From Candidatus Aminicenantota bacterium (GTDB lineage Bacteria; Acidobacteriota; Aminicenantia; Aminicenantales; Aminicenantaceae): 64,000 nucleotides of DNA. Where the stretch lies: positions 3,191,554-3,255,553 of the forward strand of contig CP070750.1 in assembly GCA_020348385.1 (NCBI GenBank). Direction: 5' to 3'. Below, piece by piece: positions 1 to 9,470 of this stretch; positions within the stretch are counted from its first letter, which is position 1; each line of letters opens with the position of its first letter. The notes beneath the pieces are model-generated. The model was not told where the DNA came from, ran no database searches, and worked only from the letters and a program-made list of their open reading frames with translations. Both the position numbers and the translations under genes were made by a program.

Positions 1-480
1 TTCATCGATCACTTGACCGTCTCTGTTGAATACCACCATTTTGTTCCCAAAATCCGAGACGGCGATGTCCTTGTTTTGATCGACTGTGAGAAACAGCGAC
101 ATATAATTGCGGCCTTGAAGCTCCCCGGGCCCTCGACCCTTACGACCGAATGAATGGACAAAGTTTCCCTTGTTGTCGAATTCAAAGATCATGCCCTCGG
201 TGTTTTCGTACCCGACGAGAAAAATATTCCCATCGGGATCGACATCGAAATTCAAGCCTATGTCCGTCAATCCCGTTTCGGCTATCTTATCGTTTTCAGT
301 ATCGATCGAGAATTCCTTCTGGAGAAAGAAGGGTGATGGTTTTCCTTTGATTGTGTATGGCTCGAGCCGGTTAAAAACTAATTCTACTCCATCCTCCATC
401 ACTCTTTCAGGCACTTCTCCTTTAGGTGCACACGTTGAAAGAAAGAGCAGCACCAGGAACAAGCAAGTCCCTTTTCTCAT
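1..480 (-). CDS. 6-bladed beta-propeller lipoprotein, C-terminus cut by window edge
   Basis: The reading frame is open from an ATG at 480 to the window edge, giving the first 160 residues. The start is a lipoprotein signal: a basic MRKG, a hydrophobic stretch and a lipobox ending LSTC, followed by APKGE. The rest has propeller-blade patterns: D-x-D-G-N-I-F-L, an aromatic-D-N-K-G-N motif, then F-G-R-K-G-R-G-P-G-E-L, which is typical of NHL-like six-bladed propellers anchored in the envelope of Bacteroidetes and related diderms. Families of this type are often about 350-400 residues long, so more than half is probably missing. The substrate is unknown. It runs in the same direction as the metallopeptidase at 663-2111 but lies downstream of it by about 180 bases. 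Confidence 0.8.
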   Translation of the reverse strand, partial: MRKGTCLFLVLLFLSTCAPKGEVPERVMEDGVELVFNRLEPYTIKGKPSPFFLQKEFSIDTENDKIAETGLTDIGLNFDVDPDGNIFLVGYENTEGMIFEFDNKGNFVHSFGRKGRGPGELQGRNYMSLFLTVDQNKDIAVSDFGNKMVVFNRDGQVIDE

Positions 481-662
481 TCGCCCATCCTCCAACTCAC
501 TTTGAAGCGTTTGACCACATGAAATCCGTGTTTATGCTGTTCCCTTTGTCTTTTCAAGGCTCTGTTGAAGACTCCTTTATTATAAATACATGGTATATGG
601 AAATAAAGTTCCCACTATTTTTCGAATGTTAAGAAGAGAAAGGTTTCTGGGAGAGTGTAATG

Positions 663-2111
663 TTACTGCATATAACGTAGGATAAGATTTTCGACAGGGA
701 CACCTTCCAGGACCAAGCGGGAAGACTCTGTGCCGAAGATCCATTCCTCATACAGCCTGTCCAGGTTTTGTTTGGAGCGCTGCTTCAAATGATTCAAAAA
801 TTCTTCGGTGGTGGCGCCGGTGTTTTTATACTTCTGGTAGAAGGAACCTGCTGCATCCAGAAAATCTTTTTCTCCCATCAATCGGTACAGCAAATAAAAA
901 AACAGCATGCCTTTGGTGTAGGAGAGGTCTGTCAGGTCCTCGTTCCCGTATTCGATGATGGGCACATCCGTGCATTTGGGATTTCGTTCGCACTGCTGGC
1001 GGAAGCGGCCGCTCAAGCGTTCGTACCCTTTTGCTAAGGCATCCGGTTTATTGTCCAGTCTTTCCTGAGCCAGATACTGTAGGAGCATGGCCAGGCCTTC
1101 GGATTCGAGACGGTCAGGAAGAGGATCGTTGTCCCTCACATTCCAGATATGGGCAATCTCATGATACAGGGCTGTGAGGTTGTCCCGTTTTTGGAAGGCA
1201 TCGGCAGTCTGGAGGATGCTGGTGACGTCTGTTTGAGAGCCATACCCCTCGGGGATCTCGATGATGGTAAAGCCTTGGAAATTGTCGGCCGGGCCGAACC
1301 AGTTCGTGTAGAGTTGGAGAGTTTTTTTCATGCCTTCGAGGATCATACCGGCATTGTCCTTGTCATCAGGGAAGTGGAAGATTTTCAAGTTATTCTGCTT
1401 GTCTTCCAAGATGCCATAAGGAGCGATAGGCATATCCATCCGCCAAGCCGGTTTGAAATTTGTGTAGGTGTAGGTGATCTGGCCGTTTATGGTGGATTTG
1501 CCGGACAGTTTTCCACCGTTGGCCACGACCAGGCCTTCCGGCACGGTGACAGAAAGGGTGTAATCATAACTCTGGAGTCCAGATCGGCGGTTCACCTTTT
1601 CGGAGGGATATCCCACGACAGGATAGCCAAACCCGTCCCATCGCATGAAGGTGAATTCTTTGTCGATGTGATCTTTGACATACATCCATCCGTCGTTGGA
1701 GTAGCCGAATAAAAATCCTTCGTAAACGATGCCGATCGTCTTGGACTGACCGGATGCTAAGGGTTGGGGCAAGCGAGCCTCCACATAGTTAACCTGAAGC
1801 TGTTCCCAGTCCTCGAAGGACAGGACTTTTTGCTGATAGGGGATTGCCCTGCCTTGTTCGTCCGTGATGGCCGTCACTTTGAGGAGACGGTATAGAATAA
1901 GAGGAATGTGGGAAACGGTTTCTTCCGAGGGATTGTGGACCGTCAGGCGGCATTGGCCGAAGATTTTTTCCGCCTCATAATCGACCTTGACAGCCAACTC
2001 ATAACGTGTCGTTTTAAGCGCAAGGGTTTTTGATGAAAACTGTTGTGAAGAAACCGGTAAAGCCATGATAAAGATGGAAATGAAAGATAATAGGCCCATT
2101 TTTTTGTACAT
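663..2111 (-). CDS. Secreted M1-like (gluzincin) metallopeptidase
   Basis: This is a 482-residue protein with a signal peptide (MYKKMGLLSF, hydrophobic core, then SSQQF). The N-terminal half resembles the beta-rich fold of M1 aminopeptidases. The zinc site is H-E-I-A-H at residues 317-321, followed by a glutamate in S-E-G-L-A (residue 338), equivalent to the third ligand in N-E-G-F-A. The gap between second histidine and this glutamate is 16 residues rather than the classical 18. An upstream TTG (2129) and ATG (2126) are in frame, but the ATG at 2111 has AAAGGA six bases upstream and gives a clean signal peptide. It probably cleaves peptides in the periplasm or at the outer surface. It appears monocistronic. 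Confidence 0.75.
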   Translation of the reverse strand: MYKKMGLLSFISIFIMALPVSSQQFSSKTLALKTTRYELAVKVDYEAEKIFGQCRLTVHNPSEETVSHIPLILYRLLKVTAITDEQGRAIPYQQKVLSFEDWEQLQVNYVEARLPQPLASGQSKTIGIVYEGFLFGYSNDGWMYVKDHIDKEFTFMRWDGFGYPVVGYPSEKVNRRSGLQSYDYTLSVTVPEGLVVANGGKLSGKSTINGQITYTYTNFKPAWRMDMPIAPYGILEDKQNNLKIFHFPDDKDNAGMILEGMKKTLQLYTNWFGPADNFQGFTIIEIPEGYGSQTDVTSILQTADAFQKRDNLTALYHEIAHIWNVRDNDPLPDRLESEGLAMLLQYLAQERLDNKPDALAKGYERLSGRFRQQCERNPKCTDVPIIEYGNEDLTDLSYTKGMLFFYLLYRLMGEKDFLDAAGSFYQKYKNTGATTEEFLNHLKQRSKQNLDRLYEEWIFGTESSRLVLEGVPVENLILRYMQ

Positions 2112-2279
2112 AATACATCCTTTCATCAATTATATACTCAATTATCCGAAAAAGGTTCCTCATTTATTTCCTATGACAGGAACGATTTCGTTGAATTCAT
2201 TTTGAATAAATCTATCCTTTGATGGATAATAATAAACAGAAGCACGACTGGAAGGGTTTGTAGATTTTCTGAGAATATC

Positions 2280-3680
2280 ATGGATTGGAGAAAGAAACTC
2301 GTCGTTTTGATCATTTTGGGAATTATCGGCTTATCTTCGCAATTTTTTGCCCAGCCCCTCCGTTCTCAAAATGAGAAAGTTCCTGATCCAATATTTGCCG
2401 CGATTGTGAAACAAATCAAGGAGGGATTTCCCGGGGATGCTGCGCGATCATCCGATAAGTTGGCGAAAACTCATGCTGACTCCGCCCCAATTCAGGCTGT
2501 CCATGGGTTGGCTCTGCTCGATTGCGGTGAATTCGAAAGGGCAAAGGCCCAGTTCGATCGCGCCCTATCTCTTGATAACGACAATCCCGAAGCGCACCTG
2601 GGGCAAGGTGAGTTGGCCTATGGATGGTTCCACCTTGAGGAAGCTCTTCCTCACCTTAGTAAAGCCCTGCCCACATCCTATTTTAAAGAAAGGGCCCATT
2701 GGTGGTTGAGCCGATGCCTTCACGCCATGAACAAACACGCGGAAGCCAAAGATGCTTTAGAGTCTGGCCTTGATGGGATCGAAGGGATATCCGATAGAGA
2801 TACGGAACGATTCAAAAACAGCATCGCCTATTTTGGAGCTCTCGGAGATTTGGATTTGTACAAAATTCCGGATGAATTCGAATCGACCGTTGTGGATTTA
2901 TCCAATTGGAATGGACACATCCTGGTGCCGCTCAAACTCAACGCTCAGGACATAGGCAAGGTTCATCTGGACACCGGAAGCACCGGGAGCCTTGCCATCG
3001 GTTCGGATCTGGCAGAGAGACTGAATTTGAAGGTTATCGGAGAGAGGAAATCGAGGAATATTGAGGAAGAATTCACGACAAAAATCGCTCTTCTCGAAAA
3101 CCTGCAGATAGGGGACCTGATCGTTCTAAATGTTCCCGTGTCTATTCTGGAGGGACCGGGTGAATTCATAGGAGAATCAACCGGCAATCTGGGATTAGAA
3201 GTCCTTAAGAGACTGAACATGAGCATCGATTATATCCATTCCAGGTTGCATCTCTTCCATCGCGAAAAAGAGGACTTTCAGTCAACAATAATCACAGCTG
3301 ATCATCTGTCGGAGGAAATTCCATTCTGGTGCAAAAAGCATTGTCTCGTGGGGTCGCGTTTTAATGGCGAAGAAAAAGCCCCTTTTATCCTGGATACCGG
3401 GGCAGGGATCTCTCTTGTCCACTCGGTGTATTTTTTGGAGAAGATCATGCCCGAGAGCAAAGCTAAGATCACCAAAGATAAGGCTGTGCCATTCATGATA
3501 AAAAATATCGAGATCGGCGGGCTTACATTTAATAATATAATGGCGGCTGTATTCGATCTGACCGACTTATACGCTTACGGGAACATGTATTATCCGGGAA
3601 TTATCGGGGCCAATGTGTTCCAGAAAACGATCCTCCACTTCAACTTCAAAGATTCAAAACTTTTGATAGCCGAGGAATAA
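2280..3680 (+). CDS. TPR protein with two retropepsin-like aspartic protease domains
   Basis: The protein has 466 residues. It begins with a signal peptide (MDWRKKLVVLIILGIIGLSS), then TPR-like helices from about 40 to 190. Two retroviral-type aspartyl protease domains follow: D-T-G-S at 231-234 and D-T-G-A at 372-375, each in a strand-D-T-G-turn context. Retropepsins act as dimers with one D-T-G per subunit, so two copies in one chain could form a complete active site, as in pepsin; that is inference. Similar TPR plus aspartyl-protease proteins are common in Acidobacteria-like genomes and their substrates are unknown. No strong ribosome binding site is visible before the ATG. A good terminator follows the stop. 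Confidence 0.75.
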   Translation: MDWRKKLVVLIILGIIGLSSQFFAQPLRSQNEKVPDPIFAAIVKQIKEGFPGDAARSSDKLAKTHADSAPIQAVHGLALLDCGEFERAKAQFDRALSLDNDNPEAHLGQGELAYGWFHLEEALPHLSKALPTSYFKERAHWWLSRCLHAMNKHAEAKDALESGLDGIEGISDRDTERFKNSIAYFGALGDLDLYKIPDEFESTVVDLSNWNGHILVPLKLNAQDIGKVHLDTGSTGSLAIGSDLAERLNLKVIGERKSRNIEEEFTTKIALLENLQIGDLIVLNVPVSILEGPGEFIGESTGNLGLEVLKRLNMSIDYIHSRLHLFHREKEDFQSTIITADHLSEEIPFWCKKHCLVGSRFNGEEKAPFILDTGAGISLVHSVYFLEKIMPESKAKITKDKAVPFMIKNIEIGGLTFNNIMAAVFDLTDLYAYGNMYYPGIIGANVFQKTILHFNFKDSKLLIAEE

Positions 3681-3689
3681 CAGGAATAC

Positions 3690-3721
3690 GGCTATTCTAT
3701 TTTTGAATAGCCCCTTTTTTT
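3690..3721 (+). terminator. Rho-independent terminator after the retropepsin gene
   Basis: GGCTATTC (3690-3697) pairs perfectly with GAATAGCC (3705-3712) across a 7-base loop. CC and seven Ts follow. It lies 9 bases after the stop of the upstream gene. Confidence 0.9.
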
Positions 3722-3866
3722 GTTATGACAGAGGCGGAGGGAAGATTGGAAGTATTTTCCCGTTTCACCTGATGGGATTTGCCCCTTTTTCTATTTTGAG
3801 TGAACTATTTTTAGGGCATTTTCGTAGATAGTGATGAAAGCGCATCTGAAAACGAGGAGTCTTCAT

Positions 3867-6290
3867 ATGCTGAAAAACTACATAAAAACAGCCGTAAGAA
3901 ACCTTTTGAAACGCAAGGGTTATTCCCTGATCAACATCGTGGGTTTGGCCATCGGCATGGCCAGCTGTCTGCTTATCCTGATGTTCGTCAATGACGAGCT
4001 GAGTTATGACACGTTTAATGAGAAGGCCGATCGGATCCACCGTGTTGCCGGTTCGTTTTTTTGGGGGGGAAGAAGCTTTGATATCGCTGTGGCCCCTGCG
4101 CCCGCTGCCCAGGTCCTTATTGACGAATTCCCTGAAGTGGAAAACGCCGTCCGGTTCCGCCAGAGGGGAAGATACGTCTTCCGTTATGGGGATAACACTT
4201 ATAGGGAAATGCGGGTTTCCTATGTCGATTCCTCTTTTTTCGAAATTTTCTCCATCCCCCTCCTCAAGGGGAATCCCGCCACCGCTCTTCTCGATCCTAA
4301 CACACTCATCTTGAGCCGAAATACAGCACACAAATACTTCGGGGACGAAAATCCGGTCGGCAAAACACTCCGGCTCAACGATCAGACCGACTATATGGTC
4401 ACGGGTGTGTTTGAAGAAATTCCGGGTAATTCCCATTTTCACTTCGATGTTTTTATTTCCATGGAGTCTCTGAGAGAAAGCAAAAGCAAAACCTGGATGA
4501 GCCAAAATTTCCAAACATACATCCTTCTCCACGAGGGAGCCGATCCCGCGGCTGTCGAAGCCAAATTTCCGGCTATGCTCATCAAATATATGGGTCCTCA
4601 GATCGAGGCCTTCCTGGGTAAATCCATGGAAAAACTCGTGGAAGAAAATGAATTGAGTGGAGAGTTTTATCTTCAGCCGCTGCGAGATATCCATCTCCAT
4701 TCGGATTTGATAGCCGAAATGGAGGCCACGAGCGATATCAAGTATGTCTATATTTTTACCGTCATCGCTCTTTTTATCCTGATCATTGCCTCGATCAACT
4801 ACTTGAACCTCTCCACAGCCCGCTCAGCCGGTCGGGCCAGAGAGGTAGGAATCCGGAAAGTTTTGGGATCCTTCCGGTCTCAACTTATGCGGCAGTTCCT
4901 TATGGAATCGATGATGTTGTGCCTCGTATCTTTGGTGATTGCTTTGGGGCTTGTGAGATTGGCTCTTCCTTTTTTCAACGGATTGTCAGGGAAGGTTTTG
5001 TCTCTGTCGGCTCTCGGAAATTCAACCATGCTTGGAGTGTTGGTTCTGGTTGCGATTTTTGTCGGGATTTTAGCCGGCAGCTATTCGGCCTTTTTATTGT
5101 CGGCCTTTCAACCTGTCAATGTCCTGAAGGGGCAGCTGAAATCCGAAGCCAAAACGGGTTGGCTTCGGAGCGGTTTGGTGATTTTCCAATTTGCCGCTTC
5201 GATCATCCTGATCATCGGGACCTTTGTGGTCTATAATCAGCTCCATTACATCCAGAATAAAAAGCTGGGCTACAACAAGGAGCAGGTTATCATCATGAAC
5301 AACACATATTTGCTTGGCGATCAATCTGAAACATTCAAAAATCAGATGTTGGCCTTTCCTCAAATCGTCAAAGCTTCAGTCTCGGATTATCTTCCCGTTC
5401 CCTCCAATAACAACAACTCGGCAGTTTTGCCAGATGGAGATAGGGATAGCAAATTGGCAACCTCCATGCAAAACTGGATCGTCGATTATGATTACATCAC
5501 CACGCTGGGGATGAAGATCGTCGATGGGAGAGATTTTTCGAGGGAGTTTTCCACCGACACGAAGGCCACCATTATCAACCAGGCGGCAGCCAAACAATTC
5601 GATTGGGCACAGCCAGTGGGGAGGAGGATTGGCCGCATTGTCTCCAATCAGGGAGACATGGAGCTTTATGAAGTGATCGGCGTCGTGGAGGATTTCCATT
5701 TCGAGACGCTCAAGGAAACGATCGGGCCATTGGTGATGTTTCTGGGAAACAGCAACGGGAATATATCCTTCCGGGTGGAGACAGAGGACATCTCAGGAAC
5801 GATCGGTCTTCTACAGAAAGAATGGAAAAAGTTTTTGCCCCACCAGCCCTTTGAATACAGTTTTCTGGATGATCGATTTGCCGGCATGTACCAGACAGAG
5901 CAAAGGATCGGCAGGATTTTTGGGGTGTTTGCCGGATTTGCGATCTTTATCGGATGTTTGGGGTTGTTCGCTCTGGCAGCTTTTACGGCGGAACAGAGAA
6001 CCAAAGAGATCGGGATCCGGAAGGTATTGGGTGCCACAGCTCCGAACATCATCAGGCTTCTGACCAAGGAATTCGTGATTTTAATTGCCGTGGCCAACGT
6101 GATTGCCTGGCCGGTTGCATTTTTAGTGATGAAGGGCTGGTTGAAGGATTTTTCCTACCGGATACCTCTAAATGTGTGGGTGTTTATCGGTGCAGGATTA
6201 CTGACCCTGTTTATCGCCCTGCTGACAGTCAGTTTCCAGGCCATCAAAGCTGCCCTCGCCGACCCCGCCAACTCCCTCCGCTACGAATAG
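3867..6290 (+). CDS. MacB/FtsX-type ABC transporter permease
   Basis: The 807-residue protein begins MLKNYIKTAVRNLLKRKGYS, the typical start of large MacB/FtsX-type permeases. A first membrane helix (INIVGLAIGMASCLLI) is followed by a large periplasmic MacB_PCD domain, three helices from about residue 290 with the conserved R-A-x-E-V-G-I-R-K-V-L-G loop, a fourth helix, a second periplasmic domain and a second FtsX block with R-T-K-E-I-G-I-R-K-V-L-G. Two FtsX blocks in one chain is normal for this subfamily. The ATG at 3867 has GAGGAG seven bases upstream; an earlier in-frame ATG (3831) lacks one. No ATPase gene is adjacent, so it must borrow one from elsewhere. The exported substrate is unknown. 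Confidence 0.85.
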   Translation: MLKNYIKTAVRNLLKRKGYSLINIVGLAIGMASCLLILMFVNDELSYDTFNEKADRIHRVAGSFFWGGRSFDIAVAPAPAAQVLIDEFPEVENAVRFRQRGRYVFRYGDNTYREMRVSYVDSSFFEIFSIPLLKGNPATALLDPNTLILSRNTAHKYFGDENPVGKTLRLNDQTDYMVTGVFEEIPGNSHFHFDVFISMESLRESKSKTWMSQNFQTYILLHEGADPAAVEAKFPAMLIKYMGPQIEAFLGKSMEKLVEENELSGEFYLQPLRDIHLHSDLIAEMEATSDIKYVYIFTVIALFILIIASINYLNLSTARSAGRAREVGIRKVLGSFRSQLMRQFLMESMMLCLVSLVIALGLVRLALPFFNGLSGKVLSLSALGNSTMLGVLVLVAIFVGILAGSYSAFLLSAFQPVNVLKGQLKSEAKTGWLRSGLVIFQFAASIILIIGTFVVYNQLHYIQNKKLGYNKEQVIIMNNTYLLGDQSETFKNQMLAFPQIVKASVSDYLPVPSNNNNSAVLPDGDRDSKLATSMQNWIVDYDYITTLGMKIVDGRDFSREFSTDTKATIINQAAAKQFDWAQPVGRRIGRIVSNQGDMELYEVIGVVEDFHFETLKETIGPLVMFLGNSNGNISFRVETEDISGTIGLLQKEWKKFLPHQPFEYSFLDDRFAGMYQTEQRIGRIFGVFAGFAIFIGCLGLFALAAFTAEQRTKEIGIRKVLGATAPNIIRLLTKEFVILIAVANVIAWPVAFLVMKGWLKDFSYRIPLNVWVFIGAGLLTLFIALLTVSFQAIKAALADPANSLRYE

Positions 6291-6300
6291 GAATAAATCG

Positions 6301-6383
6301 GGGGCGAAGTACGGATACGTTTTCGCTCATTTTTTTGGGTGGGTTTATCTAAATAGGTGAAAAGGTATCCGTACTTCGTCCCC
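6301..6383. repeat. Long inverted repeat with GGGG(A)CGAAGTACGGATAC arms (REP-like)
   Basis: The left arm 6301-6326 and right arm 6356-6383 are near-perfect inverted copies, each about 26 bases and both ending outward in GGGG/CCCC, around a spacer of about 30 bases. It lies between the permease and the DUF354 gene. The inner part of the arm (GGATACCTTTTCACC) recurs as GGATATCTTTTCACC at 35171-35204. There is no flanking transposase. Confidence 0.8.
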
Positions 6384-6470
6384 AATTGTTTCTTTTATGA
6401 TCAATTTTGGTATAATACCCTTCCCATTTGCACTTTTGACCGATCCCCGAGGGAAAATGGAACATAACTC

Positions 6471-7460
6471 ATGAAAATTTGGATAGACATGACCAACAGC
6501 CCTCACGTGATGTTTTTTGAACCGATTATCCATTCGCTGACAAAAAAACATGAGGTCATAACAACAGCAAGAGATTACCAACAGACCCTCGCTTTGTTGA
6601 AGGAAAAAGGAATCCCTTACACCCTTATGGGAAAGCACCATGGGAAAAATCTCATGGCAAAAATAAGAGGAGTGTTGAGCGAGATCGCCGCCCGGATCAA
6701 GTTCATAAATGAAAAAAAGCCTGACTTAACCATCACCCACCAGTCTTATTACGCAACTCTCGCTGCGAGGCTTACTGGGAGGAAATCGTTATACGTCTTT
6801 GATGGGGATGCAGCTATCCTGCAGATGCTGGGTATTTTTTTTGGCTCGCGGGTGTTGGCTCCGGAAAAGCTCCCAGCGAAAATAAAAGGTGTCAAAATAT
6901 CGAAATACCCTGGCCTCAAGGAAGAAGTGTATATCAGCAGTTTCACTCCGGACCAAAGCTACCTCAGCAAATTGGGGCTTAATCCAGAGAAATTGACGAT
7001 TCTCATACGCCCGGAAGCCGGGTCTGCCTCTTACATAAAAAAAGAAAATGTGCTTGGTCCTTTGTTGGATTCATTAGATAATGAAGAAAAATTTCAGGTG
7101 ATCCTTTTGCCAAGGACTTTGGAGCAAAAAGAATACTATAAAAAGTCCTACAAAAATTTCTTCATCCCCGAAGACATCCTCAGCGGGCCTGATCTGGCTG
7201 CCAGCGTCGATCTTGTGATCTCCGGCGGCGGAACCATGAACAGAGAGGCCGTCGTGTTCGGAACGCCTGTCATATCCGCTTTTCAAAATCCCCCTCTCTC
7301 GATAGACAGATGGCTGATCGAAGAAGGGTATATGGATTTGATAAAGGGGCCTAAGCTACAAGATGTCGAAGAGGCGATAAACAAGAAGAAGCGCTACGAA
7401 ATGAGTTCAGCCGGGAAAGAAAAAATACTGGACTATATCGAACAAATGCTACAAAAATAA
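6471..7460 (+). CDS. DUF354 family GT-B-like protein
   Basis: This 329-residue cytoplasmic protein opens with MKIWIDMTNSPHVMFFEPII, the hallmark of DUF354, a family with the fold of UDP-GlcNAc 2-epimerases and GT-B glycosyltransferases. A glycine-rich S-G-G-G-T-M-N-R-E-A motif near residue 255 matches the nucleotide-sugar binding loop of that fold. The biochemical role of DUF354 is not established. It is the first of four tightly packed plus-strand genes for sugar-nucleotide modification, 12 bases before wecB, so a role in handling a UDP-N-acetyl sugar is likely. Confidence 0.8.
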   Translation: MKIWIDMTNSPHVMFFEPIIHSLTKKHEVITTARDYQQTLALLKEKGIPYTLMGKHHGKNLMAKIRGVLSEIAARIKFINEKKPDLTITHQSYYATLAARLTGRKSLYVFDGDAAILQMLGIFFGSRVLAPEKLPAKIKGVKISKYPGLKEEVYISSFTPDQSYLSKLGLNPEKLTILIRPEAGSASYIKKENVLGPLLDSLDNEEKFQVILLPRTLEQKEYYKKSYKNFFIPEDILSGPDLAASVDLVISGGGTMNREAVVFGTPVISAFQNPPLSIDRWLIEEGYMDLIKGPKLQDVEEAINKKKRYEMSSAGKEKILDYIEQMLQK

Positions 7461-7472
7461 GCTGGTATCACC

Positions 7473-8564
7473 ATGAGCCAAAAAATAATCAGTGCTGTTG
7501 GAGCTAGACCCAATTTTATCAAGATCGCTCCTCTTATGCTGGAGTTTCTCAAGTATCCCGAATTCGAACATAAACTCGTCCACACCGGCCAACATTATGA
7601 TGTCAATATGTCTGATTATTTCCTCGACGATCTGGATATCCCCGAACCCGATTACAATTTGGGAGTGGGTTCGGACACACACGCTGTCCAGACGGCATAC
7701 ATCATGATGGCGTTCGAAAAGATCTGTGTTCAAGAAAAACCGGATTTGGTCATCGTCGTCGGCGATGTAAATTCAACTCTGGCCTGTTCTTTGGTCGCTG
7801 CAAAATTCGGGATAAAGGTAGCCCATGTGGAAGCCGGCTTACGGAGTTTCGACCGGACGATGCCTGAGGAGATCAACAGGATCATGACCGATCACATTTC
7901 CGATATCCTTTTCTGCCCGACAGAAACAGCCGTGTCGAACCTACAAGCGGAAGGCATCATCGACAATGTTTTCAATGTAGGAGATGTCATGTGTGACGTG
8001 CTTCTGCAAAATTTGAAAAGATTAGATCAACAAGGATTTTCGTTAGACAAATACCAGGTGGAGGGAGACTATTTTTTGGCAACAGTCCATCGTGCGGGCA
8101 ACACCGACAAAAGGGAAAACCTGGAAGCGATTATTCATGCCTTTTCCCAATTGGAACACCCGGTGTTATTGCCGCTGCATCCCCGGACAAGAAAAATGCT
8201 GAAAAAATTCGATCTGTTCCAGATTGCATCGCAAAGCCCGAATCTTAAGATCATCGATCCGGTTGGATACCTTGAAATGTTATACCTGGAGAACAATGCA
8301 GGGTTGATCATCACGGATTCCGGCGGAATCCAAAAAGAGGCATACCTGCTGAAAAAGCCTTGTGTTACGCTGAGAAAAAGTACAGAGTGGGTCGAAACAC
8401 TTGGCAACGGCAATATGTTGGCGGAAATAGAAATCGAAAAAATCAAAACAGCCGCCCAAAAAATGACAAAACAGGAATTCTCATTCGAGGAAGCATTCTA
8501 CGGGAAAGGGGATGCCGCCGAAAAGATCGGGAAAATCCTGGCTGCAGAATGGACTTCGCCCTGA
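7473..8564 (+). CDS. wecB: Non-hydrolysing UDP-N-acetylglucosamine 2-epimerase
   Basis: The 363-residue length is normal for WecB. It interconverts UDP-GlcNAc and UDP-ManNAc in the cytoplasm. Visible family motifs are G-A-R-P-N-F-I-K near the N-terminus, V-x-G-D-V-N-S-T, H-V-E-A-G-L-R-S, M-P-E-E-I-N-R, H-R-A-G-N-T-D and D-S-G-G-I-Q-K-E-A. The next gene starts 14 bases after the stop. With the oxidoreductase-acetyltransferase fusion at 9471, the cluster resembles routes to 2,3-diacetamido-uronic acids (WbpB/D/E/I type), although no aminotransferase or UDP-sugar 6-dehydrogenase is present locally. The stop codon is TGA, showing that TGA is an ordinary stop in this genome. Confidence 0.92.
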   Translation: MSQKIISAVGARPNFIKIAPLMLEFLKYPEFEHKLVHTGQHYDVNMSDYFLDDLDIPEPDYNLGVGSDTHAVQTAYIMMAFEKICVQEKPDLVIVVGDVNSTLACSLVAAKFGIKVAHVEAGLRSFDRTMPEEINRIMTDHISDILFCPTETAVSNLQAEGIIDNVFNVGDVMCDVLLQNLKRLDQQGFSLDKYQVEGDYFLATVHRAGNTDKRENLEAIIHAFSQLEHPVLLPLHPRTRKMLKKFDLFQIASQSPNLKIIDPVGYLEMLYLENNAGLIITDSGGIQKEAYLLKKPCVTLRKSTEWVETLGNGNMLAEIEIEKIKTAAQKMTKQEFSFEEAFYGKGDAAEKIGKILAAEWTSP

Positions 8565-8578
8565 TGGAGAAATGAGCA

Positions 8579-9439
8579 TTGCATTTTACCGTCGTCCTTT
8601 CCCATGACGTTGACAGAACATACAAAAGCTATCAGTTTATGACCAAAGCTCTCCAAAGTTTGCGTTCTGGAAAAATCAAACAGGCTCTCTATCACAAATT
8701 TTCCGTTTTTTTAAAAAATCCTTACTGGAATTTCGACAGGATCATCGCCATCGAAAAGGCACACGATGTCAAATCCACATTTTTTTTCCTGGATGAGTCC
8801 ATAAAGTTTCGTCCGTTCCAGCCTGCCAATTGGGGGCTTTCGCTCGGGAGATACAAGATCGACAGCCCCAAAATTGCCGAAATAATTCGATGGTTGGACA
8901 AAAACGGCTGGGAGATCGGATTGCACGGATCTTACTGCTCGTACAATTCATCCCTTTTGTTGGCAAAAGAAAAAAAAAGACTGGAGAACATCGTGGGCCA
9001 CGAAATAATCGGGATAAGACAGCATTTTTTGAACGTAAACGAAGAAACGTGGCAATTGCAATCCGAGACGGGATTCGGATATGATGCGTCTTTCGGATTC
9101 ACACGTGACATCGGGTTTAAGGACAATAGATATCGCCCGTTTTTTCCTCTTAAAGAAAACGAAAATTTTTTGGTCATTCCTATGGCCCTGATGGATGAAT
9201 GTCTGATGCACAAAAAAGATATCCAGAAAGAATACCTCGATATTATGGATGCCACCGAGAAAAACAACGGTGTTCTCGTCTTGAACTGGCATCAAAGAAT
9301 TTTTAATGAGAAAGAGTATCCTGGCTATTCGAAGGTGTATGAGGAAATAATCGAAGAGGGCAAAAAAAGAAAAGCGAAATTTGCACTAATGGGTGATATT
9401 TATCAAGAATACGCGCATAGGCGCAGGATCGCAAATTAA
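8579..9439 (+). CDS. Polysaccharide deacetylase-like protein (NodB-type fold)
   Basis: The 286-residue protein begins with the strand [10 protein letters not shown]; the His-Asp-Val-Asp pair is the metal and catalytic-base motif of this deacetylase group. Further matches are [21 protein letters not shown] (second histidine motif) and a late L-N-W-H-Q-R. The only usable start is a TTG at 8579, since an in-frame TGA sits just upstream; GGAG lies about nine bases before it. The C-terminus overlaps the upstream extension of the next frame but not its likely start. It probably removes an acetyl group from a sugar or glycan intermediate of this cluster. Confidence 0.75.
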   Translation: MHFTVVLSHDVDRTYKSYQFMTKALQSLRSGKIKQALYHKFSVFLKNPYWNFDRIIAIEKAHDVKSTFFFLDESIKFRPFQPANWGLSLGRYKIDSPKIAEIIRWLDKNGWEIGLHGSYCSYNSSLLLAKEKKRLENIVGHEIIGIRQHFLNVNEETWQLQSETGFGYDASFGFTRDIGFKDNRYRPFFPLKENENFLVIPMALMDECLMHKKDIQKEYLDIMDATEKNNGVLVLNWHQRIFNEKEYPGYSKVYEEIIEEGKKRKAKFALMGDIYQEYAHRRRIAN

Positions 9440-9470
9440 ATATGCAACATACAGAAAAAGGGAGATTAAA

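Noticed and set aside
3765..4700. Minus-strand frame of 311 codons
   Set aside because: It is a shadow of the MacB/FtsX-like permease.
6301..6383. Terminal inverted repeats of an insertion sequence
   Set aside because: Only about 30 bases lie between the arms, with no transposase.
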